Part shown: in pieces, positions 42,455 through 51,491 of the stretch
How the letters are laid out: each line of letters starts with the position of its first letter
How positions within the stretch are numbered: the stretch's first letter is position 1
NCBI GenBank assembly: GCA_020638525.1
Contig: JACKIL010000004.1
Span: 62,001-126,000, forward strand
Length of the DNA: 64,000 bases
From: Caulobacterales bacterium
GTDB taxonomy: Bacteria > Pseudomonadota > Alphaproteobacteria > Caulobacterales > Parvularculaceae
Reading direction: 5' to 3'
Program-made: the position numbers and the translations under genes
Notes under the pieces: generated by a model
Seen by the model: the letters and a program-made list of their open reading frames with translations, nothing else
What the model was told of the DNA's origin: nothing
Databases searched by the model: none

Positions 42455-43888
42455 ATGTTGCGTTCGGCGATCACCGTCATTCTCGCATTTACCCTTTTTT
42501 CAACTGCCAGCGCGGATGAGGGTTCGTTTTCACCGTGTATGGACGCCGATGACGCCCCGGCGCTCGCCGGAACGCAGTGCGCGCTCATTCCGGCGCCGCT
42601 CGATCCCGCGGGCGGGGACTTGCTGGATGAAGAGGTCAATCTTTTTGTTCGCAAGTTTCCGGCGTCAGGCGAGACGAGAGGCGATCTTTGGGTCATCGCT
42701 GGCGGGCCAGGCGAGTCAGGCGCCTCTCTCTATAGCTTCATCGATAAGCTTCAAACGGACCTTCCCGGACTCGACATTTTCGTGCCCGATCATCGGGGAA
42801 CGGGTTTCTCAACCCGTCTGTGTCCGGAAGAAGAAAACCCTGAGAGCGTCGGCGGCGCCGCCTTGGCGGGAGCAGAGTGGGGAAGTTGTTATCAGTACAT
42901 CAATGTCAACGCTGAACGCTCGCGGGCGTTCAGCGTCGATAACGCCGCAAATGATCTTGCGGTGTTACTGAAGGCGACGGCGTCAGAGCGACCCGTCTAT
43001 GTATATGGAGTTTCTTACGGTACGCAGCTCGTATTACGCCTGATGGCTAACCATTCGCTCAAGCTCGGCGGGGTTATTCTCGATTCGCTGACACCGTTGC
43101 AGGACGATGAGCGGTTCGATCTTTCGCGGCGTTCGCTGCTCGTCGATAACGTGGGACGGGCTGTTCTCGCGCGTTGCGATGCTGACAAAGCATGTCCCGA
43201 AAGAATGGGTGCGCCTGCGGATGAAGTCTACGCGCAAGTGCTTGCCAACGCAGCGCAAGAACCTGAGTGGCTCGCGGAAGTTCCTGGCGGGAACCTGAAG
43301 CACTTCATGGGTGCGCTCCTCGATTTTCCGGAACTCCGCAAGTTTATTCCGACTGTGATAACCGGGTTGATGGCGAACGATACGGCGCCGTTAAACGCGG
43401 TGAAGGTTCGTCTCAACGAAATTGCTCTGGCGTTCGGCGCCTATCCGCAATCGCCTGCTTCGATTCCGCTCGTTTCGATCATCAGTCGGTCGGAAAATGA
43501 TCTGCGGCCGGATATGACGAAAGCGGAACTCGCAGAGGAAGAGAGTAAACTTCTCTTTACCTCGCCGCTTCCCGGTTACCTGATAGATCCGGGCGTGCCT
43601 GAATATCAAACGCAAGGCGCTAGCGTTTCAGAATCTAGGCGCAGGGCCTTCCCGATAATTGTCGTGCACGGAACGCTGGACCCCAAGACTGCGTATGATG
43701 GAGCCGTAGACCATGTCAGCGTTCTCCGGCAAAATGGGCGTGTAAGCCTTGTGACCGTCGCTGACGCCCCGCATTTTATCCTGATGACGGCGCCTGAGTG
43801 CTTTTCCGAAGCGGCTCGTTCCTTGACGACGGGCCGGAACATGAGGGATCGAACCTGCCGCGCCGATGCGGACGAAGGCTTGTTCTAA
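42455..43888 (+). CDS. Secreted alpha/beta-hydrolase (tripeptidyl-aminopeptidase-like)
   Basis: The 477-residue product has a signal peptide (MLRSAITVILAF, cleavage near ASA-DE) and an alpha/beta-hydrolase fold with oxyanion segment IAGGPGESG, the nucleophile Ser187 in YGVSYGTQ, and the later acid/base segments VHGTLDPKTAYDGA and ADAPHFI. The late part resembles the TAP-like C-terminal domain. It is probably periplasmic. Proline-iminopeptidase-type and esterase functions are both possible. The ATG at 42451 in another frame is not used. Confidence 0.85.
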   Translation: MLRSAITVILAFTLFSTASADEGSFSPCMDADDAPALAGTQCALIPAPLDPAGGDLLDEEVNLFVRKFPASGETRGDLWVIAGGPGESGASLYSFIDKLQTDLPGLDIFVPDHRGTGFSTRLCPEEENPESVGGAALAGAEWGSCYQYINVNAERSRAFSVDNAANDLAVLLKATASERPVYVYGVSYGTQLVLRLMANHSLKLGGVILDSLTPLQDDERFDLSRRSLLVDNVGRAVLARCDADKACPERMGAPADEVYAQVLANAAQEPEWLAEVPGGNLKHFMGALLDFPELRKFIPTVITGLMANDTAPLNAVKVRLNEIALAFGAYPQSPASIPLVSIISRSENDLRPDMTKAELAEEESKLLFTSPLPGYLIDPGVPEYQTQGASVSESRRRAFPIIVVHGTLDPKTAYDGAVDHVSVLRQNGRVSLVTVADAPHFILMTAPECFSEAARSLTTGRNMRDRTCRADADEGLF

Positions 43889-43979
43889 CGGGCTGAGCGA
43901 GGCTGCGGTTTTCCGCCTCGTTGCGGTTTTCTTCAGGCTTGGCGCATAAACTGGCGAAAGCCAACGCTGTGGACAGACC

Positions 43980-44825
43980 ATGATCGACTATACGAGACAA
44001 AGTCCAATCGCCGTCATGGGCATGTCAGGCGTCGGCAAGACGCGCATCGCATCGATGCTGCGCCGTCAGGCGCGCTGGTTCCATTACTCTGTCGATTACC
44101 GCATCGGCACGCGCTATATGGACGAGCCGATCGTCGACAATTTCAAGCGCGAAGCCATGAAGGTGCCGCTGCTTCGAGAGCTTCTGCTGTCGGACTCGAT
44201 CTACATCTCGTCGAACATCACGTTTGACAATCTCGATCCGCTCTCGACCTATCTCGGCAAACCGGGCGATCCTTCGAAAGGCGGCATTCCGTTCGAGGAA
44301 TATGTGCGCCGTCAAAGAGAGCATCGCGAGGCGGAGATCCGCGCTTTGTTCGACACGCCGCTCTTTGTCGAGAAGGCGAAGGAAATTTACGGCTACGACC
44401 GCTTTATCTGTGATACGGGCGGATCAATCTGTGAAGTCGTCGAACCTGCCGACGAAAGCGATCCCGTTCTGAAGTCGCTCTCGGATACTTGTCTCATCGT
44501 TCTCATCGAGGGCGACGACGCGCACGCCGATGCACTCAACAAGCGCTTCGACAAGAATCCGAAGCCGATGTATTACAATGAGGAGTTCCTCCGCGGCGTG
44601 TGGACTGAGTTCCTCACACACACGGAATTGCCGGAAGACAAGGTGGACCCGGATCAATTCATTCGTTGGGGCTTTTCCAAGCTCATCGCCTGGCGCCGTC
44701 CGCGCTATAAGGCGATCGCCGACAAATGGGGCGTCACGTTGACTGCGAAGCAAGTCGAGCGCGTGCGCGATCCGGAAACATTTCTTGATCTTGTCGGCGC
44801 GGCCTGGAAGCGGCGAAACGCCTGA
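43980..44825 (+). CDS. P-loop ATPase of unknown function
   Basis: The 281-residue protein has a Walker A motif GMSGVGKTR near the N-terminus (residues 14-22) but no evident family beyond that. The pattern YSVDYRIGTRYMDEPIVDNF then VPLLRELLLSDSIYISSNI is distinctive. The C-terminal half is helical and ends in QVERVRDPETFLDLVGAAWKRRN. No membrane segment is visible. I believe a homologous family exists in alphaproteobacteria but do not know its function. It lies alone between the hydrolase and the convergent msrA. Confidence 0.8.
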   Translation: MIDYTRQSPIAVMGMSGVGKTRIASMLRRQARWFHYSVDYRIGTRYMDEPIVDNFKREAMKVPLLRELLLSDSIYISSNITFDNLDPLSTYLGKPGDPSKGGIPFEEYVRRQREHREAEIRALFDTPLFVEKAKEIYGYDRFICDTGGSICEVVEPADESDPVLKSLSDTCLIVLIEGDDAHADALNKRFDKNPKPMYYNEEFLRGVWTEFLTHTELPEDKVDPDQFIRWGFSKLIAWRRPRYKAIADKWGVTLTAKQVERVRDPETFLDLVGAAWKRRNA

Positions 44826-44836
44826 GCGCGGCGCCT

Positions 44837-45418
44837 CTAGTGTGCGCCCCAGACTTTTTTGACGCGCGCGTCGCGGCCGCATCGGCTCCTGTAAAACCGG
44901 TACTGGATCGGATTTTTCTTGTAGTAGTTCTGGTGATAGTCTTCGGCGATCCAGAATGCGCCGCGATCGCGGATCGGCGTGACCACCTTCTCTCCAAGTT
45001 CTGACTCCGCCTCGACGATAGCTGCTTGCGCAGCAGCGCGCTCTTCGTCATCAGCGACGAAGATGGCGGATTTGTAGGACGGCCCGCGATCGCAGAACTG
45101 TCCGCCATCGTCGAGCGGATCGATGTGGCGGAGGAGGTAGTCGACGAGCGATCGATAGGAAACGACGTCTGGGTCGTAAGTCACTTCGACCGCTTCGACA
45201 TGACCTTCGTGGTCTTCATAGGTCGGGTTCTGAAGATCGCCACCTGTATATCCGGATACAGCCTTCTCGACGCCGTCGAGCTTTTCGAAATCCGATTCAA
45301 CGCACCAGAAACATCCGCCCGCGAAGACAGCGGTCACCTCGGCGGCTGCAGCGAGGGAGGGGGCTATGAACAGTGCGAACGCTGCAGCGAAGGCGCGAAC
45401 GGAAACGAAACGCGTCAT
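44837..45418 (-). CDS. msrA: Exported peptide-methionine (S)-S-oxide reductase
   Basis: The 193-residue product has an N-terminal signal peptide (cleavage near AAA-AE) before the MsrA core AVFAGGCFWCVE, with catalytic Cys36. The core continues with GYTGGDLQNPTYEDH, YDPDVVSYRSLVDYLLRHIDP and the later AEDYHQNYYKK. Cys residues near the end (CGRD) could act as resolving cysteines. Periplasmic MsrA repairs oxidised envelope proteins. The ATG for MTRFVSVRAF is preferred to a further-upstream frame start, because the signal peptide begins there. Confidence 0.93.
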   Translation of the reverse strand: MTRFVSVRAFAAAFALFIAPSLAAAAEVTAVFAGGCFWCVESDFEKLDGVEKAVSGYTGGDLQNPTYEDHEGHVEAVEVTYDPDVVSYRSLVDYLLRHIDPLDDGGQFCDRGPSYKSAIFVADDEERAAAQAAIVEAESELGEKVVTPIRDRGAFWIAEDYHQNYYKKNPIQYRFYRSRCGRDARVKKVWGAH

Positions 45419-45507
45419 GCGGGGACTCCATGAGGACCTCGGCACTTTACGCTTCGCAGGCACAAAGAAAACGCCCCTCACAGGGAAGTGTCGGCTCGTG
45501 AGACGCC

Positions 45508-46815
45508 TTATGCTTCGCCGAAAACGCGTTTGAAGATCGTGTCGACATGCTTCGTATGCGCGTCGATGTCAAAGAGCTTTTCAAGCGTCGCAGGCGGGAC
45601 GAGTGCGGTGACGTCCTTGTCGGCTTTGAGGTTGTCGAGAAACGCCCCTTCGCCGCGCCACGCAGGCATCGCATTGCGCTGGACGAGGCGATAGGCGTCT
45701 TCACGCGGCGCGCCTGCTTGCGTCAAAGCAAGGAGAATGCTCTGCGAGTGAACAAGCCCGCCAAGTTTGTCGAGGTTCGCCTGCATACGCTCCGGGTAGA
45801 CGACGAGCTTCTCGATGACACCTGCGAGGCGTTGCAGGGCGAAGTCGAGATGCACGGTCGCATCGGGGCCGATGCCGCGCTCAACTGAGGAGTGAGAGAT
45901 GTCGCGTTCATGCCAGAGCGCGACATTTTCCATCGCCGGGATGACGCACATGCGCACGAGGCGAGCAAGGCCGGTCAGGTTCTCTGACAGCACCGGGTTG
46001 CGCTTGTGCGGCATAGCCGAGGAGCCCTTTTGGCCTGGCGAGAAATATTCCTCCGCCTCCAGCACTTCCGTGCGCTGAAGATGGCGGATCTCCGTCGCGA
46101 GCCGTTCAACGGACGAAGCGACGACGCCGAGCGCTGCGAAGAACGCCGCATGGCGGTCGCGCGGGATGACTTGGGTCGAGACGGGTTCAACCGCGAGGCC
46201 CATTTTCTCGGCGACGTATTCTTCGACAGAGGGATCGATGGCCGCGAACGTACCGACGGCGCCGGAAATCGCGCAGGTCGCGATTTCGGCGCGCGCAGTC
46301 TCTAGCCGCGCTTTGGCGCGTGTGAATTCAGCGTAATACGTCGCGAGCTTCAGCCCGAACGTGACCGGCTCTGCGTGAATGCCATGGCTGCGCCCGACTG
46401 TGAGCGTCATTTTGTGCTCAAAGGCTCGCTTCTTGAGCGCGGCGAGCACGCGGTCGACATCGGCGATGAGAATGTCCGTCGCGCGCGCGAGTTGAACAGA
46501 CAGGCACGTGTCGAGAACGTCAGAGGACGTCATGCCCTGATGGACGAAGCGTGCTTCCGGGCCGACGATCTCCGCGAGATGGGTGAGAAAAGCGATAACG
46601 TCATGCTTCACCTCGCGCTCGATTTCGTCGATCCGCTCGACGTTGAATTCCGCCTTCGCCCCGCGTTCCCAGACCTTGGCCGCCGCCTCTTTCGGGATCA
46701 CGCCGAGTTCGACCTGCTTGTCGGCGGCGTGGGCCTCGATCTCGAACCAGATGCGGAATTTCGTCTCGGGCGACCAGATGTCGGCCATTTCCGGGCGCGA
46801 GTAACGCGGGATCAT
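45508..46815 (-). CDS. purB: Adenylosuccinate lyase
   Basis: This enzyme of purine synthesis makes AMP and AICAR by beta-elimination of fumarate. The 435-residue product shows MIPRYSRPEMADIWSPETKF, the active-site segment HQGMTSSDVLDTCLSVQLA, the flexible loop GQKGSSAMPHKRNP and SHSSVERGIGPDATV. It is of the PurB type rather than the aspartase type. It stands alone and diverges from the M3 peptidase gene. Confidence 0.96.
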   Translation of the reverse strand: MIPRYSRPEMADIWSPETKFRIWFEIEAHAADKQVELGVIPKEAAAKVWERGAKAEFNVERIDEIEREVKHDVIAFLTHLAEIVGPEARFVHQGMTSSDVLDTCLSVQLARATDILIADVDRVLAALKKRAFEHKMTLTVGRSHGIHAEPVTFGLKLATYYAEFTRAKARLETARAEIATCAISGAVGTFAAIDPSVEEYVAEKMGLAVEPVSTQVIPRDRHAAFFAALGVVASSVERLATEIRHLQRTEVLEAEEYFSPGQKGSSAMPHKRNPVLSENLTGLARLVRMCVIPAMENVALWHERDISHSSVERGIGPDATVHLDFALQRLAGVIEKLVVYPERMQANLDKLGGLVHSQSILLALTQAGAPREDAYRLVQRNAMPAWRGEGAFLDNLKADKDVTALVPPATLEKLFDIDAHTKHVDTIFKRVFGEA

Positions 46816-47054
46816 TCGGGAGCTCCTACGAGGGTTATGGGCGCGACCTACGCCGAGGCCGGGGCGATGTCAAAAGGCGACGTTTTGGGGCGCTCGCTGA
46901 GCTGGATTGAGGGCCATCCGGGGGCTAAAACGACCTTGGGGACGATTCGGTCGCCATACTGTTGGCGGCTGGGACTGACTGGGCGAACAGAGCAAAAACA
47001 GGCGCGCGCTCCTGCCGGGGCGCGGGCGAAAAGCGCACGGCAGGAGGTTTGAAT

Positions 47055-49235
47055 ATGAAGACCGGCAAACACAAGTTCACGGGGCGGATGATGCTCGGCG
47101 GCGCGCTCGCGGCGCTGGCGCTCGCCGCGTGCCCGGCGGCGATGGCCGAAGAGGCCGCGAGCGGGGCGCAAACAGAGAAAGTAGTCGTAACGATGGATGA
47201 TCCGATGCTCGCACCCTGGACCGGGCCCTATGGCGGCGTTCCCCCCTTTGATAAGGTCGACGTCGCGAAGTTCCTGCCGGCTTTCGACGCCGCGATCGCC
47301 GAGGCGGAGGCGGAGATCAATTCCGTCGTCACCAATCCCAAGCCGGCGACGTTCGAAAATACGGTCGCCGCGATGGAGCGTCAGGGCATGGCGCTCAACA
47401 GGGTCGCTACGCTCTTCTTTGTCTTCGATTCGACGATGAGCGACGATGCGATGCAGGAGATTTCGCGCGAAGTCTATCCGAAGCTCGCAGCATTTCAGGA
47501 CCGCGTCGCGCAGAATGAAGCGCTCTTCAAGCGTGTGGAGGCGGTCTACAAAGGCTCTGAGATGAAGAAGCTTTCGACAGCGCAAAAGCGCCTTGTCGAA
47601 GACAGCTACAAGAGTTTTGTCCGCAACGGCGTCAATCTTGATGAGGCGGGCAAGGCGCGGCTTTCCGAAATCAACCAGCGGCTCGCCACGCTTTACACAA
47701 CGTTCAGCCAGAACGTCCTCGCCGATGAAGAAGACTACGTCACCTGGGTCGACAAGAAGGAGCAGCTCGCGGGGCTGCCGGATTCGATCGTGGCTGGCAT
47801 GGCGAGCGCCGCTGAAGCGAAAGGTAAGCCCGGAAAGTGGGCGGTCACCAATACGCGCTCTTCCATGGAGCCTTTCCTGACTTATGCGGACGATCGCGCG
47901 CTCCGCGAGAAAGTCTGGACGACTTATTACAGCCGCGGCGACAATGGCGACGAGCACGACAATAACGGCATTATCAGGGAAATCCTGAAGCTGCGCGCAG
48001 AGCGAGCCAAGCTTCTCGGTTATGAAACGCACGCTCATTGGCGTCTCGAACCGCAAATGGCGAAGACGCCGGAAAACGCGATGGCGCTGATGATGGCGGT
48101 CTGGCCAAAAGCGGTCGCGCGCGTTCATGAAGAAGTCGCAGACATGCAGAAGATCGCCGACGCGGAAGGCAAGGGCGTCACGATCGAGCCGTGGGACTAT
48201 CGCTATTACGCGGAGAAAGTGCGCAAGGCGAAATACGACCTCGATATGAACCTGGTCACGCCTTACCTGCAGCTCGAAAAGCTTCGCGAAGCGATGATGT
48301 GGGCGGCGGGCGAGCTCTATGGACTTCACTTCAAGCCGATCACTGACGCCCCGGTCTATCAGCCGGATGTACGGGTATGGGAGGTGACGGACGCGAAAGG
48401 CAAGTTCAAAGGGCTCTGGTATTTCGATCCATATGCGCGCGCGGGCAAGCAATCGGGCGCGTGGATGAACGAATATCGCACTCAGCAGAAGCTGATCGGA
48501 ACGGTGATGCCCATCGTCTCCAACAATGCGAACTTCGTGAAGACGGAAGACGGCAAGCCGGTGCTCATCTCATGGGATGACGCCTCAACGCTGTTCCACG
48601 AATTCGGGCATGCGCTTCACGGTCTGCTTTCTGACGTGAAATATCCGTCGCAAGCGGGCACGAATGTCGCGACGGACTTCGTGGAATTTCCTTCGCAGCT
48701 CAACGAGCACTGGCTTGAAACGCCGGAAGTCCTCAACCGTTTTGCGCTCAACTATGAGACTGGCGAGCCACTACCCGCGGAGCTTGTCGAGAAGATTGAA
48801 AACGCGAAGACCTTCAATCAGGGCTTTGCGACGGTTGAGTATCTTGCGAGCGCTCTTATCGACATGAAGCTTCATCTCGCGGGTGACGCCGATATCGATC
48901 CGGATGCGTTCGAGCGGGATACTCTTGCAGAGCTTGGCATGCCGAAAGAGATCGTCATGCGTCACCGCACGCCGCAATTCGGACACATCTTCTCCGGCGA
49001 CGGATATTCCGCCGGCTATTACAGCTATCTCTGGTCAGACGCGCTGACAGCCGATGCAGCGGAAGCCTTCGTTGAAGCTGGCGGCTTCTATGATGATAAA
49101 ACCGCGAAGCGCTATCTCGAATGCGTTCTCTCCGCGGGCGATACGGAAGACCAGGCGGATGAATTCCGTTGCTTCCGCGGCCGTGACGTCGACACGGCGG
49201 CGCTCTTAAGGAAGCGCGGCTTCCCGGTCGACTAA
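47055..49235 (+). CDS. Exported M3-family zinc peptidase (peptidyl-dipeptidase Dcp/oligopeptidase-like)
   Basis: The 726-residue product has a signal peptide; ALAACPAAMAEE also contains a possible lipobox LAAC. It carries the M3 zinc motif His515-Glu516-Phe-Gly-His519 in FHEFGHALHGLL, followed by DFVEFPSQLNEHW and GDGYSAGYYSYLWSD near the C-terminus. The start has CAGGAGG eight bases before it. It should act on short peptides in the periplasm. It is followed by a strong terminator. Confidence 0.93.
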   Translation: MKTGKHKFTGRMMLGGALAALALAACPAAMAEEAASGAQTEKVVVTMDDPMLAPWTGPYGGVPPFDKVDVAKFLPAFDAAIAEAEAEINSVVTNPKPATFENTVAAMERQGMALNRVATLFFVFDSTMSDDAMQEISREVYPKLAAFQDRVAQNEALFKRVEAVYKGSEMKKLSTAQKRLVEDSYKSFVRNGVNLDEAGKARLSEINQRLATLYTTFSQNVLADEEDYVTWVDKKEQLAGLPDSIVAGMASAAEAKGKPGKWAVTNTRSSMEPFLTYADDRALREKVWTTYYSRGDNGDEHDNNGIIREILKLRAERAKLLGYETHAHWRLEPQMAKTPENAMALMMAVWPKAVARVHEEVADMQKIADAEGKGVTIEPWDYRYYAEKVRKAKYDLDMNLVTPYLQLEKLREAMMWAAGELYGLHFKPITDAPVYQPDVRVWEVTDAKGKFKGLWYFDPYARAGKQSGAWMNEYRTQQKLIGTVMPIVSNNANFVKTEDGKPVLISWDDASTLFHEFGHALHGLLSDVKYPSQAGTNVATDFVEFPSQLNEHWLETPEVLNRFALNYETGEPLPAELVEKIENAKTFNQGFATVEYLASALIDMKLHLAGDADIDPDAFERDTLAELGMPKEIVMRHRTPQFGHIFSGDGYSAGYYSYLWSDALTADAAEAFVEAGGFYDDKTAKRYLECVLSAGDTEDQADEFRCFRGRDVDTAALLRKRGFPVD

Positions 49236-49258
49236 GAAGCGATTGCGCCCAGCAAATG

Positions 49259-49289
49259 CGCCCTTCAGGTCAAACCTGAAGGGCGTTTT
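49259..49289 (+). terminator. Intrinsic terminator of the M3 peptidase gene
   Basis: CGCCCTTCAGGT and ACCTGAAGGGCG form a 12-base perfect stem with a CAA loop, followed by TTTT. Confidence 0.85.
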
Positions 49290-49316
49290 GCTAGATGCAG
49301 AATGGCCTGCAAGAGG

Positions 49317-50042
49317 TCAGGGCGCGCTCCACGCCACCCATGTTCCGGAGAGCGCGAGAGCTGTCATGGCTGCGACAGCGGAAAGAATCCCAATTGCCGC
49401 GAGCCTGGGGCCATGGAGCCGGGTCCAAAGGAGGATTCCACTGACGCTCATGAAGACCATGGCGCCGGCCATCGTATCCATGATCAGAATGAACAGCGCT
49501 CCGACGCCGGCGACCTTGTGAAGGTCAATGATCGCCTTGAGAAGGCTCGGGTTTGTCTTCTTTAAATGGACGACATTACTGCCGACTTCGTGCGTGCCGG
49601 TGATGGTCGAATTGGGGCCTCGAAAAGTGACGGAGATGGTCTTGGCCTGAACGGCCGACTTGCCGCCGAAATTCACCGCCCCGCCCGGGCTGCCCCGCTG
49701 CGCGGAAGGCTCTGCCCCGATGGAGAACTCTTTCTTCATCCACTCAGCCAAGTCTTTTTCGGTCGAGAGGACAATGTCATTTAATATGACGCTGACATCA
49801 GCGACTTCGCGGCTCGTTCCGCCGTCAATATGAATGATGGACGTGCGATGATTGAGATAGAAACCGGATAGCCCGAGGCAGAAGAAAAAGAGCGCGCCAT
49901 AAACGCCTGTCCAGGCGTGAGTGCGCCGTAGCCAGATCAGAATTTCAGAACGTTGCAAGGAACGGGGAATGAATAGGAAACCGCCAGTGCGTCGCATTTT
50001 GTTGGGCTGCGGATTATTCTGAGTTTCAGTTTCGGTCGCCAT
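49317..50042 (-). CDS. PepSY-associated transmembrane protein
   Basis: The 241-residue protein has an N-terminal helix with HAWTGVYGALFFFCLGLSGFYL, a periplasmic stretch (about 70-160), a second histidine helix IIDLHKVAGVGALFILIMDTMAGA and a third hydrophobic helix near the end. Such PepSY-TM proteins are often linked to iron or haem handling or regulation of peptidases in the periplasm, but no direct partner is obvious. It stands alone. Confidence 0.82.
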   Translation of the reverse strand: MATETETQNNPQPNKMRRTGGFLFIPRSLQRSEILIWLRRTHAWTGVYGALFFFCLGLSGFYLNHRTSIIHIDGGTSREVADVSVILNDIVLSTEKDLAEWMKKEFSIGAEPSAQRGSPGGAVNFGGKSAVQAKTISVTFRGPNSTITGTHEVGSNVVHLKKTNPSLLKAIIDLHKVAGVGALFILIMDTMAGAMVFMSVSGILLWTRLHGPRLAAIGILSAVAAMTALALSGTWVAWSAP

Positions 50043-50194
50043 TAAAGTCGCTCTCTGTTCAATCTGGCCAGCACGATTTTAACGCATCAGATCACGAAAT
50101 CTGTTGGGGTGAAGGTGGTCGAACCGTCGCACTGCGGCCGTGCCATCCATTCATTAAACTGCTTTGACTTGAGCAGGGTCGATGTGCAGGGCGT

Positions 50195-50587
50195 TCACTT
50201 GTAAAAGGAACGGGCCTGCTCGACCCAGCGCTCGTGGCCGATGCGGCCTTTTAGCGCAAGTTTCTCGTCCACCCACCGAACGCGCCCCGGACCCCATTCC
50301 GCAATTTGACGGAAGTAGAAAACTCCAAGCGCATTCAGGCGTTCTTCCGTTTCGGGATCGAGCCCGATGATCTGCTTCAGGTCGTCTTTTGGGCCATGCA
50401 CGGGGCTCGGGAGGAGCTGCGGCGCGCGCGCGGGCCCGTCAAAGGCGAGAGAACCTGTCGCCTCCGCGTTCGGGCGGGAATGCGCATCTGGGCCCATGCG
50501 CCGATGCGCAATCCAGAACCCGCCGAATATCCCGACCGCAAAGGCCAGGAACAGCAAAGTCCACATCTGGGATATCAGCCAGATCAT
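50195..50587 (-). CDS. Small membrane-anchored protein with helix-hairpin-helix-like C-terminus
   Basis: The 130-residue protein has one N-terminal transmembrane helix (MIWLISQMWTLLFLAFAVGIF), a proline-rich linker, and a C-terminal domain LKQIIGLDPETEERLNALG that looks like the helix-hairpin-helix found in alphaproteobacterial NuoE and L21 extension proteins. It follows the OmpA/BON gene on the same strand with 33 bases between and may share its transcript. No clear function. Confidence 0.65.
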   Translation of the reverse strand: MIWLISQMWTLLFLAFAVGIFGGFWIAHRRMGPDAHSRPNAEATGSLAFDGPARAPQLLPSPVHGPKDDLKQIIGLDPETEERLNALGVFYFRQIAEWGPGRVRWVDEKLALKGRIGHERWVEQARSFYK

Positions 50588-50620
50588 GATATTCGCGCAG
50601 GCTCCTTCATTCGCGAAATA

Positions 50621-51445
50621 CTATTCGGCGTGCTCAGACGACGGCATCTCGATTTTGATTTCGATTCGACGATTTCGCGCACGCCCTGCCTGCGTTTTGT
50701 TGGAGACCAGAGGGCGTTCTTCGCCCAAGCCTCGGGCTTCAATGGTCGAGCGTCCGGTCAGTTGCTTTTTCAGGCTCTCCGCGACGCTCTGGGCCCGTTT
50801 CAGGCTAAGCGCCTTGTTCTTCGATGCGCCGCCGGAGGCGTCGGAATGCCCTTCAACGATCACATGAACATTCGGACACTGATTGATCGCCGACGCTACG
50901 GCCTGGAGAGTCGTAAGCTCATCGGCGCCGACATTGGCGCTCTTGCTGTCAAAATTGATCGGCTGGGCTTTGAGAATGTCTGCGGATTCATTCCGGCAGG
51001 CGGCGAGCAATTCCTCGACGCTCCGCTCAGGTTCTGTTTCGACAATTTCGGCTTCAGGCGCTTCTACTTCGACAGGCGCCGCTGGCTCGGGCGCCATAGC
51101 GATCGCAATTGGCGGCGCGGGAGGCGGAGGCGGTGCGATGAAGATCTTGCTTTGCACTGAAGTGACGGCGCCGAAGAGTATTCCGCCAGGGCCTTCCGCG
51201 GTTCGCACGGCATCTTCGGCCTGCTTCATCGCTTCAGCTGTCGGCGCCTCGCCGGAGAGGTGAACAATCTGGCCGTCGACATCAAACGCCGCCCAGTCAG
51301 CGCCAACTTCAAGCAGCGCTTCGGCGACGCGAGCCACGACTTCGTCTTCGACATGGGAAGCGGCGCCCAGGCCGTGGATGCCGGCTGCGCCGATCATAAC
51401 GACCGCTCCTGCCGCGGCCATGAGTTTGATCAAGCGGAACGCCAC
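50621..51445 (-). CDS. OmpA-family protein with BON-like domain
   Basis: The 274-residue product has an N-terminal hydrophobic segment (signal peptide or anchor) and a BON-like stretch at about 30-105 (VEDEVVARVAEALLEVGA, VHLSGEAPTAEA). A long Pro/Ala/Glu linker follows, then a C-terminal OmpA peptidoglycan-binding domain (about 155-270) with VIVEGHSDASGGASKNKALSLKRAQSVAESL and GRARNRRIEIKIE. It should sit in the envelope and touch peptidoglycan. It leads a probable two-gene unit with the small membrane protein. Confidence 0.9.
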   Translation of the reverse strand: MAFRLIKLMAAAGAVVMIGAAGIHGLGAASHVEDEVVARVAEALLEVGADWAAFDVDGQIVHLSGEAPTAEAMKQAEDAVRTAEGPGGILFGAVTSVQSKIFIAPPPPPAPPIAIAMAPEPAAPVEVEAPEAEIVETEPERSVEELLAACRNESADILKAQPINFDSKSANVGADELTTLQAVASAINQCPNVHVIVEGHSDASGGASKNKALSLKRAQSVAESLKKQLTGRSTIEARGLGEERPLVSNKTQAGRARNRRIEIKIEMPSSEHAE

Positions 51446-51491
51446 GCCACCCCTATTGTTCCTGCCGGGCGGTCATCAGCCCGCCCTCACG

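Noticed and set aside
46848..48452. 534-codon minus-strand frame opposite the M3 peptidase
   Set aside because: Arg/His-rich composition and full overlap with a clear peptidase gene show an antisense shadow.
51465..51487. GGGCGG/CCGCCC hairpin between the OmpA gene and tdh
   Set aside because: No T-run follows and the spacing is poor, so a terminator is not supported.
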